Origin: an uncultured Kiritimatiellota bacterium
GTDB taxonomy: Bacteria; Verrucomicrobiota; Kiritimatiellia; RFP12; UBA1067
Length of the DNA: 64,000 nucleotides
Direction of reading: 5' to 3'
NCBI GenBank assembly: GCA_934635225.1
Contig: CAKTYZ010000014.1
Coordinates: forward strand, 1-64,000
Shown here: in pieces, positions 57,265-64,000 of the stretch
Numbering within the stretch: position 1 is the first letter of the stretch
How the letters are laid out: each line of letters begins with the position of its first letter
Program-made: the position numbers and the translations under genes
The notes under the pieces: generated by a model
What the model was told of the DNA's origin: nothing
The model's input: only the letters and a program-made list of their open reading frames with translations
Databases searched by the model: none

Positions 57265-59859
57265 ATGAATCGAATGACAATGTTGTTGGCGGCGGGCCTG
57301 AGTGCGTTTACGGTCTGTGGCTCTGACGGTGCATCGGGTACGCGCTGTCCGGCGCTCGACGCGGCATCTTGGTCGGAGAGCGTGTGGATTTCGGCGGTCG
57401 ACGCCCCGGTGGTTGATACGACTGTCGGAGAGGGCGCGTTGGCGGCACCTGGCACGAGTTGGTTCGTGCGCGAACTCGCGAACGAGGGCGAGGTCGTTTC
57501 CGCGACGTGGATGACGGCGGGCCTTGGCGTCTATGAACTGTATGTAAACGGGGTGCGCATCGGCACGGACTTCCTGAAGCCGGGCTTCACGCATGCCATG
57601 AAGACGAAATACGCCTTCACCTACGACGTGACGGAATCCCTTCGCAAGGGGAAGGGCGAGGCGAACGTCTTTGCGGCCGAAGTCTCGGCGGGCTGGTGGC
57701 GAGACAAGATCGTGACCCCGGCGGGACACAAGGGCTTCATCGGGCGCAAGAGCGCGTTTCGCGGCGTTCTTGAGGTCAAGCTCGCCGATGGCACGACGCG
57801 TCGTTACGGCACGAATGTGCAGAACTGGAAGGCGGGCATCGCCGGACCTGTCACGCGCGCGTCAATATTCGATGGCGAACATTATGACGCGCGACTTCAG
57901 CCGGGTACGGCGCGCTGGAAAGATTTTGCCGCGCCGGAGGAGAACGACGAGTTCAAGGGCGAGATCTTGCCGACGGATGGAGCGGAAGTCGTGCTGCGGC
58001 GTGACAAGACGCTGAAGCCAGTGAAGGCTTACACGTGGAAGGGCGTCGAGGGCGCGTCGGATGCGGCGTTCGGCAAAGTCAAGGTTGTGCGCGAGTTCGA
58101 GCCAGATGGCCCGATCATGCTGGGCGCAGGCGAGACGCTCGTCGTCGATTTCGGACAGAATGCGGCAGCCGTCCCCTCCTTCCGCTTTTCGGCTCCTGCA
58201 GGGACAGTCCTGACGGCACTCCCGGCGGAGATGCTCAACGACAACGGCGGCCTCAAGTCGCGTGGCAACGACGGCCCTGAAGGCAGCGTCTACCGCGTCA
58301 ACCTGCGTTCGGGCTATCAGAACGGGCGTCTCGTTCAGTATACGTTTGCGGGGACGGATGTCGAGGCGTATCTGCCGCGCTTCACCTTTTTCGGATACCG
58401 CTACATCTCGGTCACGGCGACGGCACCTGTCCAGATCGCGCGCTTTGAGAGCGTGCCGGTGACATCCATCACAAAAGAGATGGAGCGAGGTTCGCTCGTG
58501 ACGGGCGACAAGGACGTGAACCAGCTCATCTCGAACGTTTACTGGGGGCAGCTCTCGAACTACCTTTCCGTGCCGACGGACTGTCCGCAGCGCAACGAAC
58601 GTCTCGGATGGGCGGCTGACACGCAGGTCTTCTGCGAGGCGGCGAGCTTCAATGCGAATGTCTACGACTTCTTGCGCAAGTGGATGCGTGACGAGCGCGA
58701 CAGTCAGGACCCGCGCGGCGGTTTTCCGGGTGTCGCGCCGTTCGGGCAGTACGGCAACGACCCGATGCGTCTGGGCTGGGCGGACGCGGGCGTGATCGTC
58801 CCTTACCAGATGTTCAAGCAGTTCGGCGACCGTCGCATTGTAGATGAGAACTGGGCGGCAATGGCGAAATTCGTTGCGCGCGTCAATGAGACGAAATACG
58901 CTCACGAGGCGATCGCCGCGGAATGCGGCGACTACCAGTGGAACGACTGGCTTTCGCTCACGAAGTTGGAAAGTTGCCCGTACAAGCCTGAATATTCTGC
59001 GTTTGAGAAGGGTCCGGACGGTCGGAGACGCACAAAGTCGGATGCGCTTCGCTACTGGGACTACCTCGGCGGATGCTATTGGGCGTGGGATGCGCAGATG
59101 ATGTCCGAGATGGCCGAGCAGACGGGGCGCACGGCGGAAGTCGCAACATATCGCGCAATGTCCGATGCGGCGAAGGACTACTTGAAGAAGAACTTTTTTG
59201 CGACGGACGATGGAACGATTCTGCCGCTCTTCAAGGGCATGCAGACGCCGGCGCTCTTTGCGCTCAAACTCGGCCTTGTTGCGGGCGAATCCAAGGCGAA
59301 GACGATTGCCGACCTTGAGGCGAGCATCGACGCGGGCGGCGGCACGCTGCACACGGGCTTCCTCGGCACGTCCATCGTGATGGACACGCTGACCGAGAAC
59401 GGACTCGCCTCGCGTGCCTATTCGCTTCTGCTCAACCACCAGTTCCCGGGTTGGCTCTATTCGGTCGATCAGGGCGCGACGACGATCTGGGAGCGCTGGA
59501 ACAGCTACACGAAGAAGGACGGCTTCGGGCCCGTCGGCATGAACAGCTTCAACCATTACGCCTATGGCGCGGTACTGGCTTGGATTTACAAGACGGCGGC
59601 GGGCATTGCCGCAGATCCGAAGGTCCCGGGCTTCAAGAACATTGTCATGGCGCCGGTCCCGGATCGCCGTCTTGGCTCAGTCAAGGCGGTGTACAAGTCG
59701 GCGGCGGGCCTGATTCGCAGCGCATGGCACTTTGAAGGTTCGGAATGGGTTTGGTCGTTCACGGTCCCTGCGGGCGCGACGGCTGACGTATGCTTGCCTG
59801 GCGAGACGACCATCCGTCGGTATGTCGCGGGTGATTACGTCCTTCGCAAGAAGCTTTAA
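57265..59859 (+). CDS. secreted GH78 alpha-L-rhamnosidase
   Basis: An 864-residue protein with a signal peptide (about 1-20). N-terminal beta-sandwich modules (GLGVYELYVNGVRIGTDFLKP is the GH78 N-domain pattern, residues about 88-108) are followed by the (alpha/alpha)6 barrel with VPTDCPQRNERLGWAADTQ, which supplies the catalytic Asp/Glu cluster, and GATTIWERWNSY with the second catalytic Glu. A C-terminal beta-sandwich follows. It removes alpha-L-rhamnose, for example from rhamnogalacturonan. 23 nt before the GH28-GH36 fusion, so probably co-transcribed. AAAGGAAACGAAAG precedes the ATG. Confidence 0.92.
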   Translation: MNRMTMLLAAGLSAFTVCGSDGASGTRCPALDAASWSESVWISAVDAPVVDTTVGEGALAAPGTSWFVRELANEGEVVSATWMTAGLGVYELYVNGVRIGTDFLKPGFTHAMKTKYAFTYDVTESLRKGKGEANVFAAEVSAGWWRDKIVTPAGHKGFIGRKSAFRGVLEVKLADGTTRRYGTNVQNWKAGIAGPVTRASIFDGEHYDARLQPGTARWKDFAAPEENDEFKGEILPTDGAEVVLRRDKTLKPVKAYTWKGVEGASDAAFGKVKVVREFEPDGPIMLGAGETLVVDFGQNAAAVPSFRFSAPAGTVLTALPAEMLNDNGGLKSRGNDGPEGSVYRVNLRSGYQNGRLVQYTFAGTDVEAYLPRFTFFGYRYISVTATAPVQIARFESVPVTSITKEMERGSLVTGDKDVNQLISNVYWGQLSNYLSVPTDCPQRNERLGWAADTQVFCEAASFNANVYDFLRKWMRDERDSQDPRGGFPGVAPFGQYGNDPMRLGWADAGVIVPYQMFKQFGDRRIVDENWAAMAKFVARVNETKYAHEAIAAECGDYQWNDWLSLTKLESCPYKPEYSAFEKGPDGRRRTKSDALRYWDYLGGCYWAWDAQMMSEMAEQTGRTAEVATYRAMSDAAKDYLKKNFFATDDGTILPLFKGMQTPALFALKLGLVAGESKAKTIADLEASIDAGGGTLHTGFLGTSIVMDTLTENGLASRAYSLLLNHQFPGWLYSVDQGATTIWERWNSYTKKDGFGPVGMNSFNHYAYGAVLAWIYKTAAGIAADPKVPGFKNIVMAPVPDRRLGSVKAVYKSAAGLIRSAWHFEGSEWVWSFTVPAGATADVCLPGETTIRRYVAGDYVLRKKL

Positions 59860-59882
59860 GAGTCCCTTTGGGAGGGTTGCTG

Positions 59883-62585
59883 ATGCTGTCGTCTGTGTTG
59901 CTGATCTGCGCGGCGGTCGTGACGCCGGGCGTGTTTGACGTTGCCGCGTTTGGCGCGAAAGGCGACGGGCGGGCCAAGGATACGGTCGCGATTCAGGCGG
60001 CGGTTGACGCGGCGGCGAAAGCCGGGGGTGGTGAGGTTCGGCTCTCGGCCGGAACCTATCTCTCGGGAACCGTGTTCCTAAGAGACAACGTTCAGTTTCA
60101 TCTTCTTGAAGGGGCGGTGCTGAAAGGCAGTCCGGATCGAGCAGATTACTGTCCGCCGGACGCTTTCCCTCAGAATTACGCCAGTCCGCCGACGGGGGAC
60201 AATACCAGTGGCGGACATCTGATTGTTGCGCATGACGCAAAGAACGTGTCCTTGCTTGGCCCGGGACGGATTGACGGGAACGCGGCGGCGTTTCTCGTGG
60301 ATCCGAAGACGGGGAAGAACTGGCCGGGCTGGAAGAAAGGCGTTCCGTGGCGTCCTGGGCAGATGATCTTCTTCGTGGACTGCGAGAAGGTGTCCGTTCG
60401 AGGGCTTGAGATTTTCAATTCGCCCTACTGGAGCTGCTTCATCCTCAATTGCACGGGGGTGGAGGTGTCGGACTGCAATGTGCGGACGGTTCGCGCGCCA
60501 TTTAAGACCTGGAACGGCGATGGCCTCGACATTGACCGTTGCCGCGACGTCACAATTGTCCGCTGTGACATCGATACGGAAGACGATTCCATTACGCTGA
60601 GGGCTTCGGGCGAGAAGCGTTTGAGGAATCCGCAAAACTGCGAGAATGTTCGAGTGAGTGACTGTCGTCTCTCCAGTTCCTGCAATGCCGTGCGTCTGGG
60701 CGTCGGGAACGGTGTCGTGTCCAATGCGGTCTTCCGCAATCTCCGAATTCACAATACGCGTGTGGCATTCAACGCCGTTGGCTCCTGGTCTCAGAATCCT
60801 GAACCGGGGGTAAGCATTCGCGACATTTCCTTTGAAAACGTTGAGATCGACGCGAAAGTCTTCAATAAGTTCTATTACCGTGGGGCGACAGAGGCGGTCT
60901 TTGACGGCATCCGCTTCTGCAATGTGCGCGGCAAGGTCTCCGAAAAGAGCGTCTACGAGGACGAGCCCGACCGCCCGTTCAAGAACCTTGTGTTTGAGAA
61001 TGTGGATTTGGATTCGCCATCGGGACCGGTTGTTTCGCCAACAGCTAAGGTTATTCGTCATTGGACCATGACGCATCCGAGGTTTGTCGAAGTTCAGCTG
61101 ATGGACGCGACGGATTGCCATAACGAGCTGTATTTTGAAAAGGAGTATTTGCTTTTCGGGAACGAGGCGCCTTTCTCCGGTTCGGCGCCAGTCATCTATC
61201 TTGAGAATGCCGCAACGGGCGAAGGGATTGTCTACGTCCGCTTGGGGCCGTTGCCGCATGTGCGCTCTGACAAGCGACCGGACTACACGATTGACGCGCC
61301 ACAGCGGCGGTTGACCGTTTTCGAGACGATGTATCCGGTTGTCGAGCGGCAATACATGGGCGGACGCCTTGGACGCATCCGCGTCATGCAGGAGATTCAG
61401 CGTGAACTCCGTCCGTACTTGGCGGATCGAGACGGCCTTTTCCTGACGAATACGTGGGGCGACCAGCATCGCGACGGCTGCATCAACGAGGCGTTCATGC
61501 TGAAGGAGATTGCGGCGGGTGCGGAACTGGGCGTGGACGTCATTCAGATTGACGACGGCTGGCAGAAGGGACGTAGCCAGAACTCCGTTGACGTGAAGGC
61601 TGGCAAGGCGAAAGGCAATTGGGGCACATGGTGGGACGTCCCCGGATTCTGGGATTTCGACCCGGTTCGTTTCCCGCGCGGCATGCGGCCCCTCGTCTCG
61701 GCGGCACGGGCGAAGGGGCTTAAGTTCGGCCTTTGGTTCGGCCCAGATTCGGGGAATGAAGCCGCGCTGTGGGAGAAGGATGCGGACTTCTTGCTCAAGA
61801 TGCACAAGGAGTACGGCATTGACTTCTTCAAGCTTGATTCGCTTTATACGCCGACGAAGCGGGCTTTGGATCGTCAGAAGGCCTTGATGCAGAAGCTGAT
61901 GAAAGGTTCGAGCAGTCGCATTGTCATCGACCTTGACGTGACGGCAGGGGTTCGACCGGGGTATTTCTGCTTCCCGGAGATCGGGCCGCTGTTTGTGGAG
62001 AACCGCTATGCGGAGGATCGGCGGCAGTACTGGCCACACCTGACGTTGCGGAGCCTTTGGTCTTTGGCGCATGTTGTCGATCCAGCGCGTTTGCGCATCG
62101 AGGTGTTGAATCCCGAACGCCGCGCCGAAGCGTGGGGGAACGACCCGTTGGCGCCGATGAAGTATCCGCGCGACACGTTGTTTGCCATTGCGATGGCGGC
62201 CTCTCCGCTCGGCTGGTTTGAGATTCAGAACCTCTCGCGCGAGACGGTTGCGGCGTGGAAGCCCCTCGTTGCAACCTGGAAGGAACATCGCGCGGCGTGG
62301 TTTGGCGGCACAATCTATCCGATTGGGGCGAAGCCGGACGGTCATTCGTGGACGGGATTTGTTTCGGTCGCAAAGGACGGGCGGAGCGGCTATGCGCTCC
62401 TCTTCCGCGAGATGGATCGTGCGGCGGGATTGTCGCTGGACTTGACGGATTACCTGTCGGCAGACCTTGTGTCGGTCGAGAGAATTGCCGGTCGCGGCAA
62501 GACGGTCGTCAAGGGGTGTCGTCTGGAGACGGAGGATCTTGGCAAACTCGATTTCACGTGGGTCAGGTTCTCTTGCCGAGAGTAA
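59883..62585 (+). CDS. secreted GH28-like + GH36-like glycosidase fusion
   Basis: A 900-residue protein with a short signal peptide (MLSSVLLICAAVVTP). Residues about 16-385 form a right-handed beta-helix of GH28 type: FDVAAFGAKGDG, NGDGLDID (211-218) and DTEDDSI (231-237) carry aspartates, but the usual GHG histidine region reads SSSCNAVRLG. Residues about 400-900 look like a GH36/melibiase barrel: VDVIQIDDGWQKGR (551-564), GLKFGLWFGPDSG, and FFKLDSLY with D652 as the likely nucleophile. The pairing suggests attack on a galactose- or galacturonate-bearing side chain. GGGAGGG precedes ATG 59883. Confidence 0.82.
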   Translation: MLSSVLLICAAVVTPGVFDVAAFGAKGDGRAKDTVAIQAAVDAAAKAGGGEVRLSAGTYLSGTVFLRDNVQFHLLEGAVLKGSPDRADYCPPDAFPQNYASPPTGDNTSGGHLIVAHDAKNVSLLGPGRIDGNAAAFLVDPKTGKNWPGWKKGVPWRPGQMIFFVDCEKVSVRGLEIFNSPYWSCFILNCTGVEVSDCNVRTVRAPFKTWNGDGLDIDRCRDVTIVRCDIDTEDDSITLRASGEKRLRNPQNCENVRVSDCRLSSSCNAVRLGVGNGVVSNAVFRNLRIHNTRVAFNAVGSWSQNPEPGVSIRDISFENVEIDAKVFNKFYYRGATEAVFDGIRFCNVRGKVSEKSVYEDEPDRPFKNLVFENVDLDSPSGPVVSPTAKVIRHWTMTHPRFVEVQLMDATDCHNELYFEKEYLLFGNEAPFSGSAPVIYLENAATGEGIVYVRLGPLPHVRSDKRPDYTIDAPQRRLTVFETMYPVVERQYMGGRLGRIRVMQEIQRELRPYLADRDGLFLTNTWGDQHRDGCINEAFMLKEIAAGAELGVDVIQIDDGWQKGRSQNSVDVKAGKAKGNWGTWWDVPGFWDFDPVRFPRGMRPLVSAARAKGLKFGLWFGPDSGNEAALWEKDADFLLKMHKEYGIDFFKLDSLYTPTKRALDRQKALMQKLMKGSSSRIVIDLDVTAGVRPGYFCFPEIGPLFVENRYAEDRRQYWPHLTLRSLWSLAHVVDPARLRIEVLNPERRAEAWGNDPLAPMKYPRDTLFAIAMAASPLGWFEIQNLSRETVAAWKPLVATWKEHRAAWFGGTIYPIGAKPDGHSWTGFVSVAKDGRSGYALLFREMDRAAGLSLDLTDYLSADLVSVERIAGRGKTVVKGCRLETEDLGKLDFTWVRFSCRE

Positions 62586-62648
62586 TCAATCGGGCAGGTC
62601 GCCTTGAGGGGAGGACCGTGTGCGTTGGGCTGTTGATTGGGCACAATA

Positions 62649-62657
62649 TGGTATAAT
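62649..62657 (+). promoter_or_regulatory. extended -10 promoter of ruvB
   Basis: TGG-TATAAT ends 8 nt before the ATG at 62666: leaderless type. Confidence 0.75.
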
Positions 62658-62665
62658 GTTCGGAC

Positions 62666-63661
62666 ATGGCGAGGGAAAGGCAGAGTGAAGAACTGAATCG
62701 TTCGACGGCGTTTGACAACAAGCTCCGTCCGACGGACTTTGGTGGATTCGTTGGGCAAGAGAAAGTGCGCGAACGGCTGCTTTTGGCGGTCAAGGCGGCG
62801 AAGGATCGCGGCGAATCGCTGGACCATGTGCTCTTTTCGGGTCCTCCGGGTCTCGGCAAGACGACGCTGAGCTATATTCTTGGCGAGGCGATGGGCGTGA
62901 ATGTCAAGACCACCTCAGGGCCTGTCATCACGAAGCCCGGTGACCTGGCGGGGCTTCTGACGTCGCTGGAGCCTGGCGACATCGTCTTCATTGACGAGAT
63001 CCACCGCATGGCGAAGACTGTCGAGGAGTATCTTTATTCTGCGATGGAAGACTACGCCATCGACATCATGTTGGATCAGGGTCCTAATGCGCGTTCCGTG
63101 CGCTTGGACCTTCCGCGTTTCACGCTTGTCGGCGCGACGACGCGCATCGGTCTGATTGCCGCACCGTTGCGGGCGCGTTTCGGGCTCGTCAATCGGCTTT
63201 CTTACTACGAACCGCCTGAGCTGGCGGAGATCGTGACCCGATCGGCGGCGAAGCTGGGCGTGGACGTCGATGCGGCAGGCGCGCTGGAGATTGCGCGCCG
63301 AAGCCGTGGCACGCCCCGAATCGCCAACAACCTGTTGCGGCGTGTCCGTGACTATGCGCAAGTGAAGGCGGACAACTTCATCACGGGCGCGGTCGCGACG
63401 GCTTCGCTGTCGTTGTTGGAGATCGACCCGCATGGACTGGACGAGATGGACCGGCGGATTCTGGAGACGATTTGCGTCAAGTTCGGCGGCGGTCCGGTCG
63501 GACTGTCGACGATTGCCGTGTCAGTCAGCGAGGAGCCGGATACGATTGAGGAGGCTTACGAGCCGTTCCTCATCATGGAAGGCTACCTGGAAAGGACGCC
63601 GAAAGGGCGTGTCGCGACGGCCCTCGCCTATCAAACCCTTGGCCTTGAAAAGGCCTGCTGA
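62666..63661 (+). CDS. ruvB: Holliday junction branch-migration helicase RuvB
   Basis: A 331-residue AAA+ motor that drives branch migration with RuvA. N-terminal LRPTDFGGFVGQEKVRERL, Walker A SGPPGLGKTT, Walker B IVFIDEIHRM, sensor 1 LVGATTR, arginine finger region APLRARFG, and the C-terminal winged helix ending LERTPKGRVATALAYQTLG are all standard. ruvA and ruvC are not adjacent. No Shine-Dalgarno sequence. Confidence 0.96.
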   Translation: MARERQSEELNRSTAFDNKLRPTDFGGFVGQEKVRERLLLAVKAAKDRGESLDHVLFSGPPGLGKTTLSYILGEAMGVNVKTTSGPVITKPGDLAGLLTSLEPGDIVFIDEIHRMAKTVEEYLYSAMEDYAIDIMLDQGPNARSVRLDLPRFTLVGATTRIGLIAAPLRARFGLVNRLSYYEPPELAEIVTRSAAKLGVDVDAAGALEIARRSRGTPRIANNLLRRVRDYAQVKADNFITGAVATASLSLLEIDPHGLDEMDRRILETICVKFGGGPVGLSTIAVSVSEEPDTIEEAYEPFLIMEGYLERTPKGRVATALAYQTLGLEKAC

Positions 63662-63673
63662 GGCAAGCTGCCC

Positions 63674-63703
63674 TTGCCAACTGAAAAGCGAATAGGGTAT
63701 AAT
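63674..63703 (+). promoter_or_regulatory. sigma-70-type promoter of the last gene
   Basis: TTGCCA (63674-63679), 18-nt spacer, TATAAT (63698-63703); the same -35 as mreB. The -35 overlaps a small inverted repeat GGCAAG/CTTGCC after ruvB. Confidence 0.75.
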
Positions 63704-63725
63704 ACCCAAAAGCCGTAAGAATGCA

Positions 63726-64000
63726 ATGCAAAAGGACTTTCAAGTCGCAGTTTTCGAGGGCGGAGTGCTCCGTGTCGTCAAGTCCGGTAATCCCGGGCGT
63801 GAGGCCGTCTTGGCGTTGCCGCTGAACCGTCTTCTCGTAAAGATGGTGCGCGTGCCCGCCGAGGCGGACGCGGTTGCGACGGCGACGCCTATTCTTCAGG
63901 CGATGAGTCCGTTCCCCGATGAGCCGCTGACGGTCAGTTGCGAGACGGTGCGCGAGACGGCGGAGGGTTCGGTCGTCCTTGCGGCGGCACTTCCCGAAAG
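63726..64000 (+). CDS. GspL/PilM-like protein (partial, runs off the window)
   Basis: The first 91 codons of a gene cut by the window edge. The start (MQKDFQVAVFEGGVLRVV) leads into LALPLNRLLVKMVRVPAEAD and LQAMSPFPDEPLTVSCE, which resembles the actin-like cytoplasmic domain of GspL/PilM proteins of type II secretion or type IV pili (the 'shape-and-order of conserved LP-x-x-x-x-x-K-x-V-x-x-P' pattern). ATG 63726 is preferred over the out-of-frame ATG at 63721. The assignment is tentative because most of the protein is missing. Confidence 0.55.
   Translation, partial: MQKDFQVAVFEGGVLRVVKSGNPGREAVLALPLNRLLVKMVRVPAEADAVATATPILQAMSPFPDEPLTVSCETVRETAEGSVVLAAALPE

Noticed and set aside
60078..62345. 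Long minus-strand open frame (about 755 codons) under the GH28-GH36 fusion
   Set aside because: Antisense to a clear two-domain enzyme; no motifs or start signals.
1..64000. Prophage, insertion sequence or toxin-antitoxin module
   Set aside because: No transposase, integrase, phage structural or toxin-like genes were recognised anywhere in the window.

Overview
The window looks like a GC-rich chromosome segment from a member of the PVC superphylum, most likely Verrucomicrobiota/Kiritimatiellota and perhaps gut-associated. This is an inference from gene content: a very divergent FtsZ next to FtsA, a prenyltransferase/squalene-cyclase-like membrane protein, secreted pectin-type glycosidases (GH28, GH78, an SGNH esterase), a metazoan-like UDP-glucose dehydrogenase, and many tightly overlapping genes. 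There is no rRNA operon, insertion sequence, CRISPR array or prophage.

Layout. 0-5.75 kb (minus strand): ftsA, ftsZ-like, mutL and a secreted FN3-type protein in one overlapping operon. 5.8-13.5 kb (plus): the cell-shape operon mreB-mreC-mreD-mrdA-rodA, followed by rng and an RsuA/RluB-type pseudouridine synthase. 13.5-17.0 kb: queF, infA, yebC, pcnB and a TPR membrane protein. 17.1-19.4 kb (minus): coiled-coil membrane protein, tiny lipoprotein, RluA-type pseudouridine synthase. 19.5-25.8 kb: tgt, yajC, a LysM protein, rsmD, a secreted TIM-barrel glycosidase-like protein and a cyclase-like membrane protein. 25.8-26.5 kb holds no protein gene: it has a three-copy 23-nt repeat and a strongly promoted, highly structured RNA ending in a terminator. 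26.5-35.3 kb is a surface-sugar cassette: rfbF-rfbG-rfbH, a ThDP enzyme, three GT2 glycosyltransferases and an SDR. The set suggests a CDP-linked, possibly branched, 3,6-dideoxyhexose like yersiniose. Its centre (about 29.74-33.40 kb) is clearly AT-richer than its surroundings. 35.3-35.8 kb is another gene-free stretch with a nested direct/inverted repeat.

35.8-45.0 kb: M20 peptidase, a two-component system, UDP-glucose dehydrogenase plus UDP-xylose synthase, phosphofructokinase, a stand-alone AICAR transformylase and RNase III. 45.0-48.0 kb (minus): an SGNH-GH28 fusion and an MscS channel. 48.1-50.6 kb: EEP-family lipoprotein, SDR, and an LpxL-like acyltransferase with an altered catalytic dyad. 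50.7-52.6 kb: a NifU/IscU-like protein and a GGGtGRT protein. 52.6-53.9 kb: tRNA-Val(GAC), a TPP riboswitch and cytX. 54.1-57.2 kb: glyS, adk, map. 57.3-62.6 kb: a GH78 rhamnosidase and a GH28 + GH36-like fusion. 62.7 kb to the end: ruvB and the start of a GspL/PilM-like gene.

Two themes recur. First, promoters share an extended -10 of the form TGnTATAAT; in several genes it lies only 7-10 nt before a start codon that lacks a Shine-Dalgarno sequence, which predicts leaderless mRNAs. Other genes have ordinary leaders with GGAG-type sites. Second, neighbouring genes are often joined by ATGA, TGATG or longer overlaps, suggesting translational coupling. All functional calls come from reading motifs in the sequence; no database search was run.
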